DNA from: Cellulosimicrobium marinum
Lineage (GTDB): Bacteria > Actinomycetota > Actinomycetes > Actinomycetales > Cellulomonadaceae
Direction of reading: 5' to 3'
DNA length: 64,000 nucleotides
Assembly: GCF_020551945.1 (NCBI RefSeq)
Contig: NZ_JAJBZH010000005.1
Span: 310,001-374,000 of the forward strand
Positions 7,661 through 17,942 of the stretch are shown in pieces. The notes under the pieces are model-generated. The model saw only the letters and a list, made by a program, of their open reading frames with translations, did not search any database and was not told the DNA's origin. The translations under genes were made by a program, and so were the position numbers. Every line of letters begins with the position of its first letter. Position 1 is the stretch's first letter.

Positions 7661-9301
7661 GTGCCCGCCCCCGCCCCCACGTCCGACCCGGTCGGCCACC
7701 CCGTCCCCGGTCCCGCAGGGCGGGACGTCCCCGCGCGGGCCACGACCCTGCTCCTCGCGGTCGCGGGCGGCCTCCTCACCGACGCCGCGTTCCCGGACCG
7801 CGGGTGGTGGCCTGCCGCGTTCGTCGGCGTCGCGCTGCTGCTGTGGGCGCTGCGGCGCGACGACGCCCGGTGGGGCGCGCTCGTCGGGCTCGCGTGGGGC
7901 CTCGCGTTCTTCCTGCCGCACCTGTGGTGGGCGAACGAGGCGACGGACACCCTGCCGTGGCTCGCGCTGTCCGTCATGGAGGCGTGCTTCGTCGCCGCGC
8001 TCGGCGCGGGCTGGGTGTGGGCGCGCCGCGGCGCGTGGCTGCGCACCCGCCCCTGGGCGCAGGCCGTCACGTTCGCGGTGCTGTTCGTCGGGGCGGAGCA
8101 GGCGCGCACCGAGGTGCCGTTCGGCGGGTTCCCCTGGGGCCGGCTCGCGTTCTCCCAGGCGGACGCACCGCTGGGCCGTGCGGCCTGGCTCGGCGGGGAG
8201 GTCCTCGTCTCGCTCCTCGTCGCCCTCGTCGGTGCGCTCCTCGCCACCGCCCTGCTCACGCTCCTGCCCGCCCGCACGCCGCGCCCCGCGCACGGCACGG
8301 CCCGCGCCCTGCTGCCCGCGGGCACGGCGCTCCTCGCCTGCGGCGCCCTCGTCACAGCACCCGCCCTCCTGCCGCTCGACGTCCGCGCCCAGGCGGGCAC
8401 CCTCGAGGTCGGGGCCGTCCAGGGCAACGTCGGCGAGCCCGGCCTCGGGTCGTTCGCCAACCGCGCCGAGGTGCTGAACAACCACCTCGACGGCACCCGG
8501 GCGCTCCTCGACACCGTCGACCCCGGAGAGCTCGACGTCGTGCTGTGGCCGGAGAACGGGTCCGACCTCGACCCGCAGGAGGCCCCCGACGTCGCCGCCG
8601 CCATCGACGCCGCCGCGCAGGACGTCGGCGCCCCGATCCTCGTCGGCGCGCAGGAGTTCCCCGAGACCGGCGGCCGGTACAACGTGTCCCTGCTGTGGGA
8701 ACCGGGCGTCGGCGTCGTCGACCGGTACGCCAAGCAGCACCCCGCCCCGTTCGGCGAGTACATCCCCCTGCGCTCCTTCGTGCGCCTCTTCTCCGACCAG
8801 GTCGACCGCGTCAGCATCGACATGATCCCCGGCGAGGGGACCGGGGTCGTCGACCTCGACTCCGACCGCCTCGGACGCACCGTCCCCCTCGGGGTCGTGA
8901 TCTGCTTCGAGGTCGCCTACGACGTGCTCGTGCGCGACGCGGTGCAGGCAGGGGCCGAGGTCCTCGTCGTCCCCACGAACAACGCCTCCTTCGGGTACAC
9001 CGCCGAGTCCACCCAGCAGCTCGCGATGACCCGCCTGCGCGCGATCTCCACCGGCCGCGCCGCCGTGCAGGTCTCCACCGTCGGCGTCAGCGGCATCGTC
9101 GCCCCCGACGGCACGCTCCTGCAGGACACCACCCTGTTCACCGCCGACCAGCTCGTCGCGTCCCTGCCCCTGCGCACCGACCTCACCCCCGCCGTGCGGG
9201 CCGGCGGCTGGCCCGCCCTGACGATCGGCCTGCTCGCGCTCGCAGCCGTCACGGCCGGCGCGGTCACGACCGTCCGCGAGCGCCGCGCCGTCCGAGGCTG
9301 A
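7661..9301 (+). CDS. lnt: Apolipoprotein N-acyltransferase
   Basis: A 546-residue membrane protein. Several hydrophobic helices occupy the first 230 or so residues, followed by an extracytoplasmic carbon-nitrogen hydrolase domain with VLWPENGSD (catalytic Glu), KQHPAPFGEYIPLR (catalytic Lys region) and GVVICFEVAYDV (nucleophile Cys), plus a last membrane helix. Lnt transfers an acyl chain to the N-terminal cysteine of lipoproteins. In many Actinobacteria a dolichol-phosphate mannose synthase (ppm1) is fused to or follows lnt; here lnt ends and convergent rbpA comes next, so ppm1 is not at this locus. Confidence 0.93.
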   Translation: MPAPAPTSDPVGHPVPGPAGRDVPARATTLLLAVAGGLLTDAAFPDRGWWPAAFVGVALLLWALRRDDARWGALVGLAWGLAFFLPHLWWANEATDTLPWLALSVMEACFVAALGAGWVWARRGAWLRTRPWAQAVTFAVLFVGAEQARTEVPFGGFPWGRLAFSQADAPLGRAAWLGGEVLVSLLVALVGALLATALLTLLPARTPRPAHGTARALLPAGTALLACGALVTAPALLPLDVRAQAGTLEVGAVQGNVGEPGLGSFANRAEVLNNHLDGTRALLDTVDPGELDVVLWPENGSDLDPQEAPDVAAAIDAAAQDVGAPILVGAQEFPETGGRYNVSLLWEPGVGVVDRYAKQHPAPFGEYIPLRSFVRLFSDQVDRVSIDMIPGEGTGVVDLDSDRLGRTVPLGVVICFEVAYDVLVRDAVQAGAEVLVVPTNNASFGYTAESTQQLAMTRLRAISTGRAAVQVSTVGVSGIVAPDGTLLQDTTLFTADQLVASLPLRTDLTPAVRAGGWPALTIGLLALAAVTAGAVTTVRERRAVRG

Positions 9302-9337
9302 CGCACGAGCGCGCCCCGGAGGGTCCCGGGCGCACGA

Positions 9338-9367
9338 GAGGCCCGGACCCTGATGGGTCCGGGCCTC
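9338..9367. terminator. Bidirectional terminator between lnt and rbpA
   Basis: A perfect 13-bp stem, GAGGCCCGGACCC (9338-9350) with its complement (9355-9367), and a TGAT loop. It lies between the ends of the convergent lnt and rbpA genes. It has no T-run, as is usual for high-GC actinobacterial terminators. Confidence 0.85.
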
Positions 9368-9382
9368 CGTGGCTGTCGGGCG

Positions 9383-9727
9383 TCAGGCCGAGCGCCGCAG
9401 CTTGCCGGCGCGCAGCAGGTCGAGGCGCTCGTCGAGGAGCTCCTCGAGCTCGGAGATGGTGCGGCGCTCGAGCAGCATGTCCCAGTGGGTGCGGGCGGGC
9501 TTGCCGGCCTTGGGCTCGGGGCGCTCGGCGTCGCGCAGCAGCGCCTCGGCGCCGCAGCGGCACTCCCACACCGGGGGGACCTCGGCGTCGGTGGAGAACG
9601 GCAGGATGATGGTGTGGCCGTTCGGGCAGTCGTAGTGCGCCTGGAAGCGGGGGGCGAAGTCGACGCCCTCGTCCGACTCCATGCTCTTCGCACCGATGCT
9701 CATACCACGCAGCGAACGGTCGGCCAT
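9383..9727 (-). CDS. rbpA: RNA polymerase-binding protein RbpA
   Basis: A 114-residue RbpA. The N terminus (MADRSLRGMSIGAKSMESDEG) is the sigma/polymerase-contacting tail. The zinc-binding core uses C34, H38, C56 and C58 (CPNGH and CRCG), and the C-terminal helix (TISELEELLDERLDLLRAGKLR) is the sigma-interaction domain. RbpA binds RNA polymerase and the principal sigma factor and stabilises open complexes; in Streptomyces it is made under SigR control. GGAGG lies 6 nt before the ATG. A SigR-type promoter is present about 80-100 bp upstream. Confidence 0.96.
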   Translation of the reverse strand: MADRSLRGMSIGAKSMESDEGVDFAPRFQAHYDCPNGHTIILPFSTDAEVPPVWECRCGAEALLRDAERPEPKAGKPARTHWDMLLERRTISELEELLDERLDLLRAGKLRRSA

Positions 9728-10030
9728 GGTGTCCTCCAGGGGTCGTCGGGGAGAGGTCGGGCACCGCCGGCGAGGGTGCGCGGGCGCCCGGTCTACGTGT
9801 ACGGAACGCGTGGTCGTGGCGGGGTGTTCCGGCGCGGGGTGAAGGTCCGGTGAACGTCGGGGACGCGTCCCGCCGGGGCGGGTCGCGCGACGTCGGGGCC
9901 GGGGTCCGCCACGGCGCGTCGCCGTCCTAGGCTTCCGGGTTTCGGTGCCCCGCGCAACTCGTCGGGGCGTGACGTTCGCCGCTCCCGGGCGCGGCGGGGG
10001 TGGGCGGGAACAAACGGCCGCGACCCCGGG
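9728..10030. other. Intergenic region between rbpA and the monooxygenase gene
   Basis: This divergent region holds the rbpA ribosome site, the mirrored SigR-type promoter (9803-9830) and a plus-strand TAGGCT (9928-9933) that could act as a -10 element for a long leader. No ORF with coding character is seen. Confidence 0.6.
9803..9830. promoter_or_regulatory. Palindromic SigR/SigH-type promoter upstream of rbpA
   Basis: GGAAC (9803-9807), 18 nt, then GTTCC (9826-9830). Read on either strand it gives GGAAC-N18-GTT, matching the SigR/SigH consensus GGAAY-N18-19-GTT. On the minus strand it would give rbpA a leader of about 70 nt. On the plus strand it points to the 10.06-kb monooxygenase gene. 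rbpA is a known SigR target in Streptomyces; use of both orientations is inference. Confidence 0.65.
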
Positions 10031-10062
10031 TTGACCCGCCTGTACATGCAAACGCATGAACA
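10031..10062 (+). promoter_or_regulatory. Promoter with overlapping 22-bp operator palindrome
   Basis: TTGACC (10031-10036) is a possible -35 element. The imperfect palindrome TGTACATGC-AAAC-GCATGAACA covers 10041-10062, with 8 of 9 arm positions matching. It would overlap the -10 region (CATGAA, 10055-10060), as expected for a repressor site. The cognate regulator is not identified. Confidence 0.5.
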
Positions 10063-11276
10063 TCAGGTCGGTTTCAGGACACCGGGAGCGCACCATTCAG
10101 TTCGGCATCTTCACCGTCGGCGACGTGACGACGGACCCCACGACGGGCCGGACCCCCGACGACACCGAGCGCGTGCGCTCCATGCTCACCATCGCCCGGC
10201 ACGCGGACGAGGCGGGCCTGGACGTGTTCGCCACGGGGGAGCACCACAACCCCCCGTTCGTGCCCTCCTCGCCGACCACCATGCTCGGCTACCTCGCGGG
10301 CGTGACGAAGAACGTCGTGCTGTCCACCTCGACGACCCTCGTCACGACGAACGACCCGGTGCGCCTCGCCGAGGAGTACGCGATGCTCCAGGTGATCGCG
10401 GACGGCCGCATGGACCTCATGATGGGCCGCGGCAACACCGGCCCGGTGTACCCGTGGTTCGGGCAGGACATCCGCAACGGCATCAAGCTCGCCGTGGAGA
10501 ACTACGCGCTGCTGCGCCGCCTGTGGACCGAGGACGTCGTCGACTGGGAAGGCACGTTCCGCACCCCGCTGCAGGGCTTCACGTCCACGCCGCGCCCCCT
10601 GGACGGGGTGCCGCCGTTCGTGTGGCACGGGTCGATCCGCAGCCCCGAGATCGCCGAGCAGGCCGCCTACTACGGCGACGGGTTCTTCCACAACAACATC
10701 TTCTGGCCCATGCGCCACACCCAGCAGATGGTGCAGTTCTACCGGCAGCGGTGGGAGCACCACGGGCACGGCCCCGCGGACACCGCGATCGTCGGGCTCG
10801 GCGGGCAGGTGTTCATGCGCAAGGACTCCCAGAAGGCGTGGGACGAGTTCCGCCCCTACTTCGACAACGCGCCCGTCTACGGGCACGGCCCGTCCATGGA
10901 GGACTTCACGCGCGAGACGCCCCTGACCGTCGGGTCCCCGCAGCAGGTCATCGACCGGTACGGCGCGATGCGCGAGCACGTCGGGGACTACCAGCGCCAG
11001 CTGTTCCTCATCGACCACGCCGGCCTGCCGCTGAAGACCGTGCTCGAGCAGATCGACCTCCTCGCGGGCGAGGTCGTGCCGGTCCTGCGCGCCGAGGCCG
11101 AGTCCGCCCGGCCCGCGCACGTCCCGGCCGGCCCGCCGAGCCACGCCGAGCGCGTCGCCGCCGCACGTGCCGCGGGCGACGAGCACGCCGGCCACGTCGG
11201 TCCCGTCGAGGACCGCTGGACCGGTCGCACCGCCGAGGACGACACCGCCCGCGCCGGCGCCGCGTTCGGCCTCTGA
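10056..11276 (+). CDS. LLM-class FMN-dependent monooxygenase, CE1758 type
   Basis: A luciferase-like monooxygenase of the family paired with a dedicated FMN reductase (CE1758/CE1759 type). The N terminus reads FGIFTVGDVTTDPTTGRTP, followed by ATGEHHNPPF and GRGNTGPVYPWFG, typical of the bacterial-luciferase barrel. It should oxidise a small molecule with O2 and reduced FMN; the substrate is unknown. The ATG at 10056 gives 406 residues with 13 extra N-terminal residues and lies inside the operator. Relatives start right before QFGIF, and here that position is an ATT (10095) preceded by GGGAG, so the true start may be that ATT. Confidence 0.85.
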   Translation: MNIRSVSGHRERTIQFGIFTVGDVTTDPTTGRTPDDTERVRSMLTIARHADEAGLDVFATGEHHNPPFVPSSPTTMLGYLAGVTKNVVLSTSTTLVTTNDPVRLAEEYAMLQVIADGRMDLMMGRGNTGPVYPWFGQDIRNGIKLAVENYALLRRLWTEDVVDWEGTFRTPLQGFTSTPRPLDGVPPFVWHGSIRSPEIAEQAAYYGDGFFHNNIFWPMRHTQQMVQFYRQRWEHHGHGPADTAIVGLGGQVFMRKDSQKAWDEFRPYFDNAPVYGHGPSMEDFTRETPLTVGSPQQVIDRYGAMREHVGDYQRQLFLIDHAGLPLKTVLEQIDLLAGEVVPVLRAEAESARPAHVPAGPPSHAERVAAARAAGDEHAGHVGPVEDRWTGRTAEDDTARAGAAFGL

Positions 11277-11288
11277 CCCGCGAGCACC

Positions 11289-11349
11289 TGCCCGACGGCG
11301 TACGGGCGCCGGGGCGCGAGCGCCGCACCCGGCCCGGCGCCGTCGGGCA
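11289..11349 (+). repeat. 12-bp inverted repeat between the monooxygenase and its reductase
   Basis: TGCCCGACGGCG (11289-11300) and its exact complement (11338-11349) flank 37 nt of GC-rich sequence. As RNA this makes a long hairpin between the two genes. It could set their expression ratio by partial termination or RNA processing. Confidence 0.7.
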
Positions 11350-11405
11350 CCCCGCACCACCCACCCCAGCAGCACACCCGCAGCACGCAGGACCAGGAGC
11401 ACGTC

Positions 11406-12050
11406 ATGACCCAGCAGACCACCCCCGGCGGCACCGACCGGCACCTCGTCGTCGTGTCCGCGGGGCTGTCCAAGCCGTCCTCCACCCGGCTGCTCGCCGA
11501 CCGCCTCGGCGAGGCCGCGGTGCGCGAGCTCGGCGCCCTCGGCCTGAGCGCCGACGTCGAGACCGTCGAGCTGCGCGACCACGCGCACGCCGTCGTCGAC
11601 GCCATGCTCACCGGGTTCCCCACCGGCGACCTCGCCGGTGTCCTCGACCGCCTGTACGCGGCAGACGGGATCGTCGTCGCCACCCCGCTGTTCACCACCA
11701 CGTACTCCGGGCTCCTCAAGTCCTTCGTCGACGTCCTCGACAAGGACGCCCTCACCGGCACACCGGTGCTGCTCGGCGCCACCGGCGGCACCGCCCGCCA
11801 CTCGCTCGCGCTCGAGTACTCCCTGCGCCCCCTGTTCACCTACCTGCGGGCCGACGTCGCCACCACGTCCGTGTTCGCCGCGACCGACGACTGGGCGGCG
11901 GGGGAGTCCGACGACGGCGGCGCCCTGCCCCGCCGCGTCGCGCGCGCCGGGCGCGAGCTCGCCGAGAAGGTCGCGCTGCGCGCGAACGACGGCCCCGCCG
12001 ACCCGTTCGCCGGCACCCCCGACTTCACCGCGCTCCTCGGCGGCCTGTGA
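11406..12050 (+). CDS. LLM-partnered NAD(P)H-dependent FMN reductase, CE1759 type
   Basis: A 214-residue flavodoxin-like reductase. LVVVSAGLSKPSSTRLLADRL is the FMN phosphate-binding loop, and VVATPLFTTTYSGLLKSFVDVLD is the second flavin-binding segment of NADPH-dependent FMN reductases. It should supply FMNH2 to the monooxygenase encoded 129 bp upstream. AGGAGC lies 6 nt before the ATG. The pairing with a luciferase-like gene is a known two-gene module. The electron donor and substrate are not shown by the sequence. Confidence 0.85.
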   Translation: MTQQTTPGGTDRHLVVVSAGLSKPSSTRLLADRLGEAAVRELGALGLSADVETVELRDHAHAVVDAMLTGFPTGDLAGVLDRLYAADGIVVATPLFTTTYSGLLKSFVDVLDKDALTGTPVLLGATGGTARHSLALEYSLRPLFTYLRADVATTSVFAATDDWAAGESDDGGALPRRVARAGRELAEKVALRANDGPADPFAGTPDFTALLGGL

Positions 12051-12218
12051 CCTCCGCGCGCGCCTGACCTGCGGCAGCGTCGTCGGAACGACCGTCCCGA
12101 CGGCCGACCAGGCCCCGCACAGGGCCCTTGCACCGGCCCCGCCCGTCCGCGAGGATCGAGGCGCCGGGACGCGCCGGCCGACGACGCCCGCCGCGCCGGG
12201 CAGGACGGGGGAGCAGCC

Positions 12219-12935
12219 ATGACCGCGCCGCACACCGGGCACGCCACCGACCCGACCGACACCGACCCGACCGGCACCGACGCGCTCCGCACATCGGCGC
12301 CCGCCACCGGAGCACCCGCCGTCGAGGCGCCCGGGCCCGTGCGTCGCAGCGTCGGCCTGGTGCGCCCGCCCACCGTCACCGCCCCGACGCGTCGCACCAC
12401 GGACCTGCGCTACCCGGCGATGTTCCACGTCGCCGGAGGGCGACTCGTCTGGGACGGCGCCCACCTGCGCCTCGCCACCCCGCACACCCCCGTCCCCACC
12501 ACAGCACCACCGGCCGCCGCGCACGTCACCGTGACCGTCACCGACACCGTCGTCGTCCACCTGCACCCACCACGCCCGGCCACCACCGCGCCCGCGAGCG
12601 CCACCACCCGCGTCGTCGTCCTCGACCGCTCCGCCACCCGCTTCGTCGACTTCGCCCGCGCCCTGCACGCCGCCCACCCCGGCACCGTCACCCTCGACGA
12701 CCGCACCGTGCCGTCCCCCCGCACCCCACGGCTGCGACCCGACGCACCGGGCACCCGACGACGCCCCGGCGTGTTCACCCGCACCCTGTGGCGCGTGCGC
12801 GCCGCGACCGGCACCGGCCCACGGCACGAGGGAGCCGACCTCGTCGACGCGCTCGAACGCCTCGCCGTGCTGCGCCGGGCCGGCGACCTCACCGCCGCCC
12901 AGTTCGAGCAGGCCAAGACCCGCCTGCTCGAGTGA
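12219..12935 (+). CDS. Uncharacterised protein with C-terminal SHOCT domain
   Basis: A 238-residue protein. The first 55 residues are low-complexity Thr/Pro/Asp/Ala. The middle (about 60-180) is beta-rich, with many Val and Thr, and has no recognised fold. The last 35 residues (DLVDALERLAVLRRAGDLTAAQFEQAKTRLLE) form a SHOCT domain, a short helical pair found at the ends of many bacterial membrane or phage proteins. There is no membrane helix. The ATG is preceded by GGGGGAG. Its role is unknown; it lies between the FMN oxidoreductase pair and the AraC gene. Confidence 0.7.
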   Translation: MTAPHTGHATDPTDTDPTGTDALRTSAPATGAPAVEAPGPVRRSVGLVRPPTVTAPTRRTTDLRYPAMFHVAGGRLVWDGAHLRLATPHTPVPTTAPPAAAHVTVTVTDTVVVHLHPPRPATTAPASATTRVVVLDRSATRFVDFARALHAAHPGTVTLDDRTVPSPRTPRLRPDAPGTRRRPGVFTRTLWRVRAATGTGPRHEGADLVDALERLAVLRRAGDLTAAQFEQAKTRLLE

Positions 12936-13037
12936 CACCGACCGGCACCGTCGCACGCGCCACCTCGCCCGGCACCGCCCGACCCGGGCGGGGGGCGTCA
13001 CCCCGGCCCGCCCACCCCGCACAGCCGCACAGCACCC

Positions 13038-13043
13038 TAGGAT
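13038..13043 (+). promoter_or_regulatory. Leaderless -10 hexamer of the AraC-type gene
   Basis: TAGGAT followed by 7 nt and the GTG at 13051. No Shine-Dalgarno sequence is present. Confidence 0.6.
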
Positions 13044-13050
13044 CGACACC

Positions 13051-13512
<462 letters not shown>

Positions 13513-13517
13513 GCCCC

Positions 13518-13925
13518 ATGAACATCACCCTCCACACCACCTTCCTCCCGCACACCGACCCCGACGCGTCCCTCGCGTTCTACCGCGACCTCCTCGGGTT
13601 CGACCTGACCCTGGACGTCGGCGAGGGCACCATGCGCTGGCTCACCCTCGTCGCCCCCACCCAGCCCGACGTGCGCCTCGTCCTCACCCCGCCGGCCGCC
13701 GACCCCGGCGTCACCGACGACGAACGACGCACCGTCGTCGAGCTCATGGCCAAAGGCGCCTACCAGTCGATCATCCTCGCCACCGACGACCTCGACGACA
13801 CCTTCGCCCGCCTCCAGGCCGCCGACGCCGAAGTCGTCTCCGAACCCACCGACCAGCCCTGGGGTGTACGCGACTGCGCCTTCCGCGACCCCGCAGGCAA
13901 CATGGTCCGCATCGACCAGCGCTGA
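13518..13925 (+). CDS. VOC-family (glyoxalase/bleomycin-resistance type) protein
   Basis: A 135-residue protein with paired beta-alpha-beta-beta-beta modules: TTFLPHTDPDASLAFYRDLLGFDLTLDVGE at the start and CAFRDPAGNMVRIDQR at the end. FRDPAGN is the usual VOC C-terminal motif. Members bind or modify small molecules and include antibiotic-binding proteins, dioxygenases and lyases; the ligand cannot be inferred. An upstream in-frame ATG at 13317 lies within the AraC-type gene and was not used, because TAGCGT marks 13518 as a leaderless start. Confidence 0.82.
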   Translation: MNITLHTTFLPHTDPDASLAFYRDLLGFDLTLDVGEGTMRWLTLVAPTQPDVRLVLTPPAADPGVTDDERRTVVELMAKGAYQSIILATDDLDDTFARLQAADAEVVSEPTDQPWGVRDCAFRDPAGNMVRIDQR

Positions 13926-13970
13926 CCCACCCGCACCACCACCCCACCCGACAGCCCCGGAAGGACCACC

Positions 13971-14447
13971 GTGCCCCGAGCGCGCACCACGACCCGCCGC
14001 CTCGCCACCGCGGGCACCCTCACCGCGCTCGCCCTCCTCACCACCGGCGCCGTCGCCCTCCTCGCCCCCCTGCCCACCACCCCCGTCACACCACCCCCCG
14101 ACGACGCCACCCCCACCCAGGTCGTCCACACCTACACCCAGGCGCTCGCCGGCCACGACTGCACCACCGCAGCCGCACTCCGCACCCACCCCGACGACGC
14201 CACCTGGTGCGACGCCCTGGCCACCCTCACCGACATCCACATCGGCACCCCCGTCCCCGAGGACCCCGCCCTCAGCGGCCACGCACCCCACCAGCAGGTC
14301 GTCCACGTCCCCGTCACCCTCACCCCCACCTGGCGACCCCTCCGCGACGACAGCTCCCTCGACGAAGCCCCCACCACCTGGGGCTACCGACTCGTCCGCG
14401 ACACCCCCCACACCCCCTGGCGCATCGCCGACGAAGGCGTCGCCTGA
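13971..14447 (+). CDS. Small exported protein of unknown function
   Basis: A 158-residue protein with a signal peptide or anchor (RRLATAGTLTALALLTTGAVALLAPL, about residues 9-34) and an extracytoplasmic domain of about 115 residues. Its DATPTQVVHTYTQALAGHDCTTAAAL resembles the start of NTF2-like/DUF4878-type domains, and two Cys (in HDCTTA and TWCDAL) could form a disulfide. GGAAGGA precedes the GTG. It lies between the VOC and UvrA-like genes on the same strand, so it may be part of that module. Confidence 0.65.
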   Translation: MPRARTTTRRLATAGTLTALALLTTGAVALLAPLPTTPVTPPPDDATPTQVVHTYTQALAGHDCTTAAALRTHPDDATWCDALATLTDIHIGTPVPEDPALSGHAPHQQVVHVPVTLTPTWRPLRDDSSLDEAPTTWGYRLVRDTPHTPWRIADEGVA

Positions 14448-14520
14448 CCCGCCCACCCCACGCACCACCACCGCGCCACCGGACCGCGACCCCGACCGCA
14501 CCGCAGACCGACGGAGACCC

Positions 14521-16893
<2,373 letters not shown>

Positions 16894-16978
16894 GCACGAG
16901 GAGATGACCGCCGGGGGAGAGGTCCACTCTGCCCACGCTGTGGTCCGACCGTCGACCGCGTAGAGGATCCGGGAGACG

Positions 16979-17359
16979 TCACCACCGGAGCCGGCCGGCG
17001 TCGTCGAACCCTGCTGGGAGCACCGACCTGACGAATGGTGGCTCGATCGGGCCGTAGACGTGCGGGTACAGCTCGCCGTGCCCGCCGTCCTCGTCGACGA
17101 CGCGCGTGCCGGCCGCCCGGATCGCGGCCGTGTCCAGGACGAGGACGCACAGGTCGGCCTCGTCGCCCGCGTAGACGGCCTCGGCGACCGCGGCGAGCTG
17201 GTGCGGGTAGGACGCGTGCACGTAGCCGACGTCGTCCAGGCTCGCCCCGCGGGTCGAGACTCGGTAGGCACCGCCGCGCAGCGCCGCCTCCCAGTCCTCA
17301 CGATGAGCCAGGTGCAGGATCTCCACCGTCGACACCGTGCCAGACCACCGGTCGTGCAT
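16979..17359 (-). CDS. DUF952-family protein
   Basis: A 126-residue protein whose core (ILHLAHREDWEAALRGGAYRVSTRG, then VGYVHASYPHQLAAVAEAVY, VLVLDTAAI and GELYPHVYGPI) matches the DUF952 family of small uncharacterised proteins with a fold like ADP-ribosyl or phosphotransferase domains. Biochemical function is unknown. Two starts are possible: ATG at 17359 or GTG at 17335; neither has a good ribosome site. The gene is convergent with the UvrA-like gene and marks the left edge of a stretch with lower GC and sparse genes. Confidence 0.7.
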   Translation of the reverse strand: MHDRWSGTVSTVEILHLAHREDWEAALRGGAYRVSTRGASLDDVGYVHASYPHQLAAVAEAVYAGDEADLCVLVLDTAAIRAAGTRVVDEDGGHGELYPHVYGPIEPPFVRSVLPAGFDDAGRLRW

Positions 17360-17472
17360 CCACGGGGATCTCGACGGCGAACCGCGGTGCGCTCGCTGCG
17401 GCTGGCCTTGATGCGCGCCCGCGGACCGAGGACCATGAACTATTGGAATGCGATGGATCAGGAGCCTGCGCC

Positions 17473-17889
17473 GTGAAAGCCTTCCACTTCCATGACCTCA
17501 AGAGCCATGGCTCAAGTCCAGAGGCATCCACCGGGCATCTGTTCCCCACTGAAGCGGTCGTTGCCGCGGAGAACCTCTCGACGGCAAAACGACACCTCCG
17601 GACAGCCGGGCTGTCCGCAAGGTCCTACCGAGTTGCCGGCGCCACGCATTCAGCCCTCGTTGCCGAGCTCGAACCCGGCACCGTCGCGTGGACGACCGCT
17701 GACCGCGAGCACGGGAACTGGGTGATCGGGCTCAGCGTCGACGACGTCGTCGAAGGTCCGCTTTGGCCGGCAACGTTCCATGGGTACCCACTGGTCTACG
17801 CGGACCGGCGCTGGGCGACCACGGACGACGCCACGAGCGACGGGCGCCGAGCAGGAGTTTCAAACGGAGGGGAACGCCGGCGACGGTGA
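17473..17889 (+). CDS. Unrecognised 138-residue protein in low-GC patch
   Basis: Begins VKAFHFHDLKSHGSSPEAST and has balanced composition (His, Trp, Phe and Ser all used) without membrane helices, unlike chance ORFs in this genome. AGGAG (17459-17463) lies 9 nt before the GTG. The GTG overlaps by 4 bp the stop of a 13-codon ORF (17436-17476), so its translation may be coupled to a leader peptide. Codon third positions are less GC-biased than in flanking genes, which suggests transfer. The last 20 residues (ATSDGRRAGVSNGGERRRR) look like read-through past an older stop. Family unknown. Confidence 0.55.
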   Translation: MKAFHFHDLKSHGSSPEASTGHLFPTEAVVAAENLSTAKRHLRTAGLSARSYRVAGATHSALVAELEPGTVAWTTADREHGNWVIGLSVDDVVEGPLWPATFHGYPLVYADRRWATTDDATSDGRRAGVSNGGERRRR

Positions 17890-17942
17890 CGGTGTGCGGG
17901 GATGGTGCCGTAACGCTCGGGGAGGGGTGACCGCCGTCAGGG

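Noticed and set aside
2657-8740. 2027-codon open frame on the minus strand
   Set aside because: It is antisense to helY, the amidohydrolase and lnt, has no domain and is extremely Arg/Pro/Ala-rich. Such frames arise because third-position GC bias removes stops on the opposite strand.
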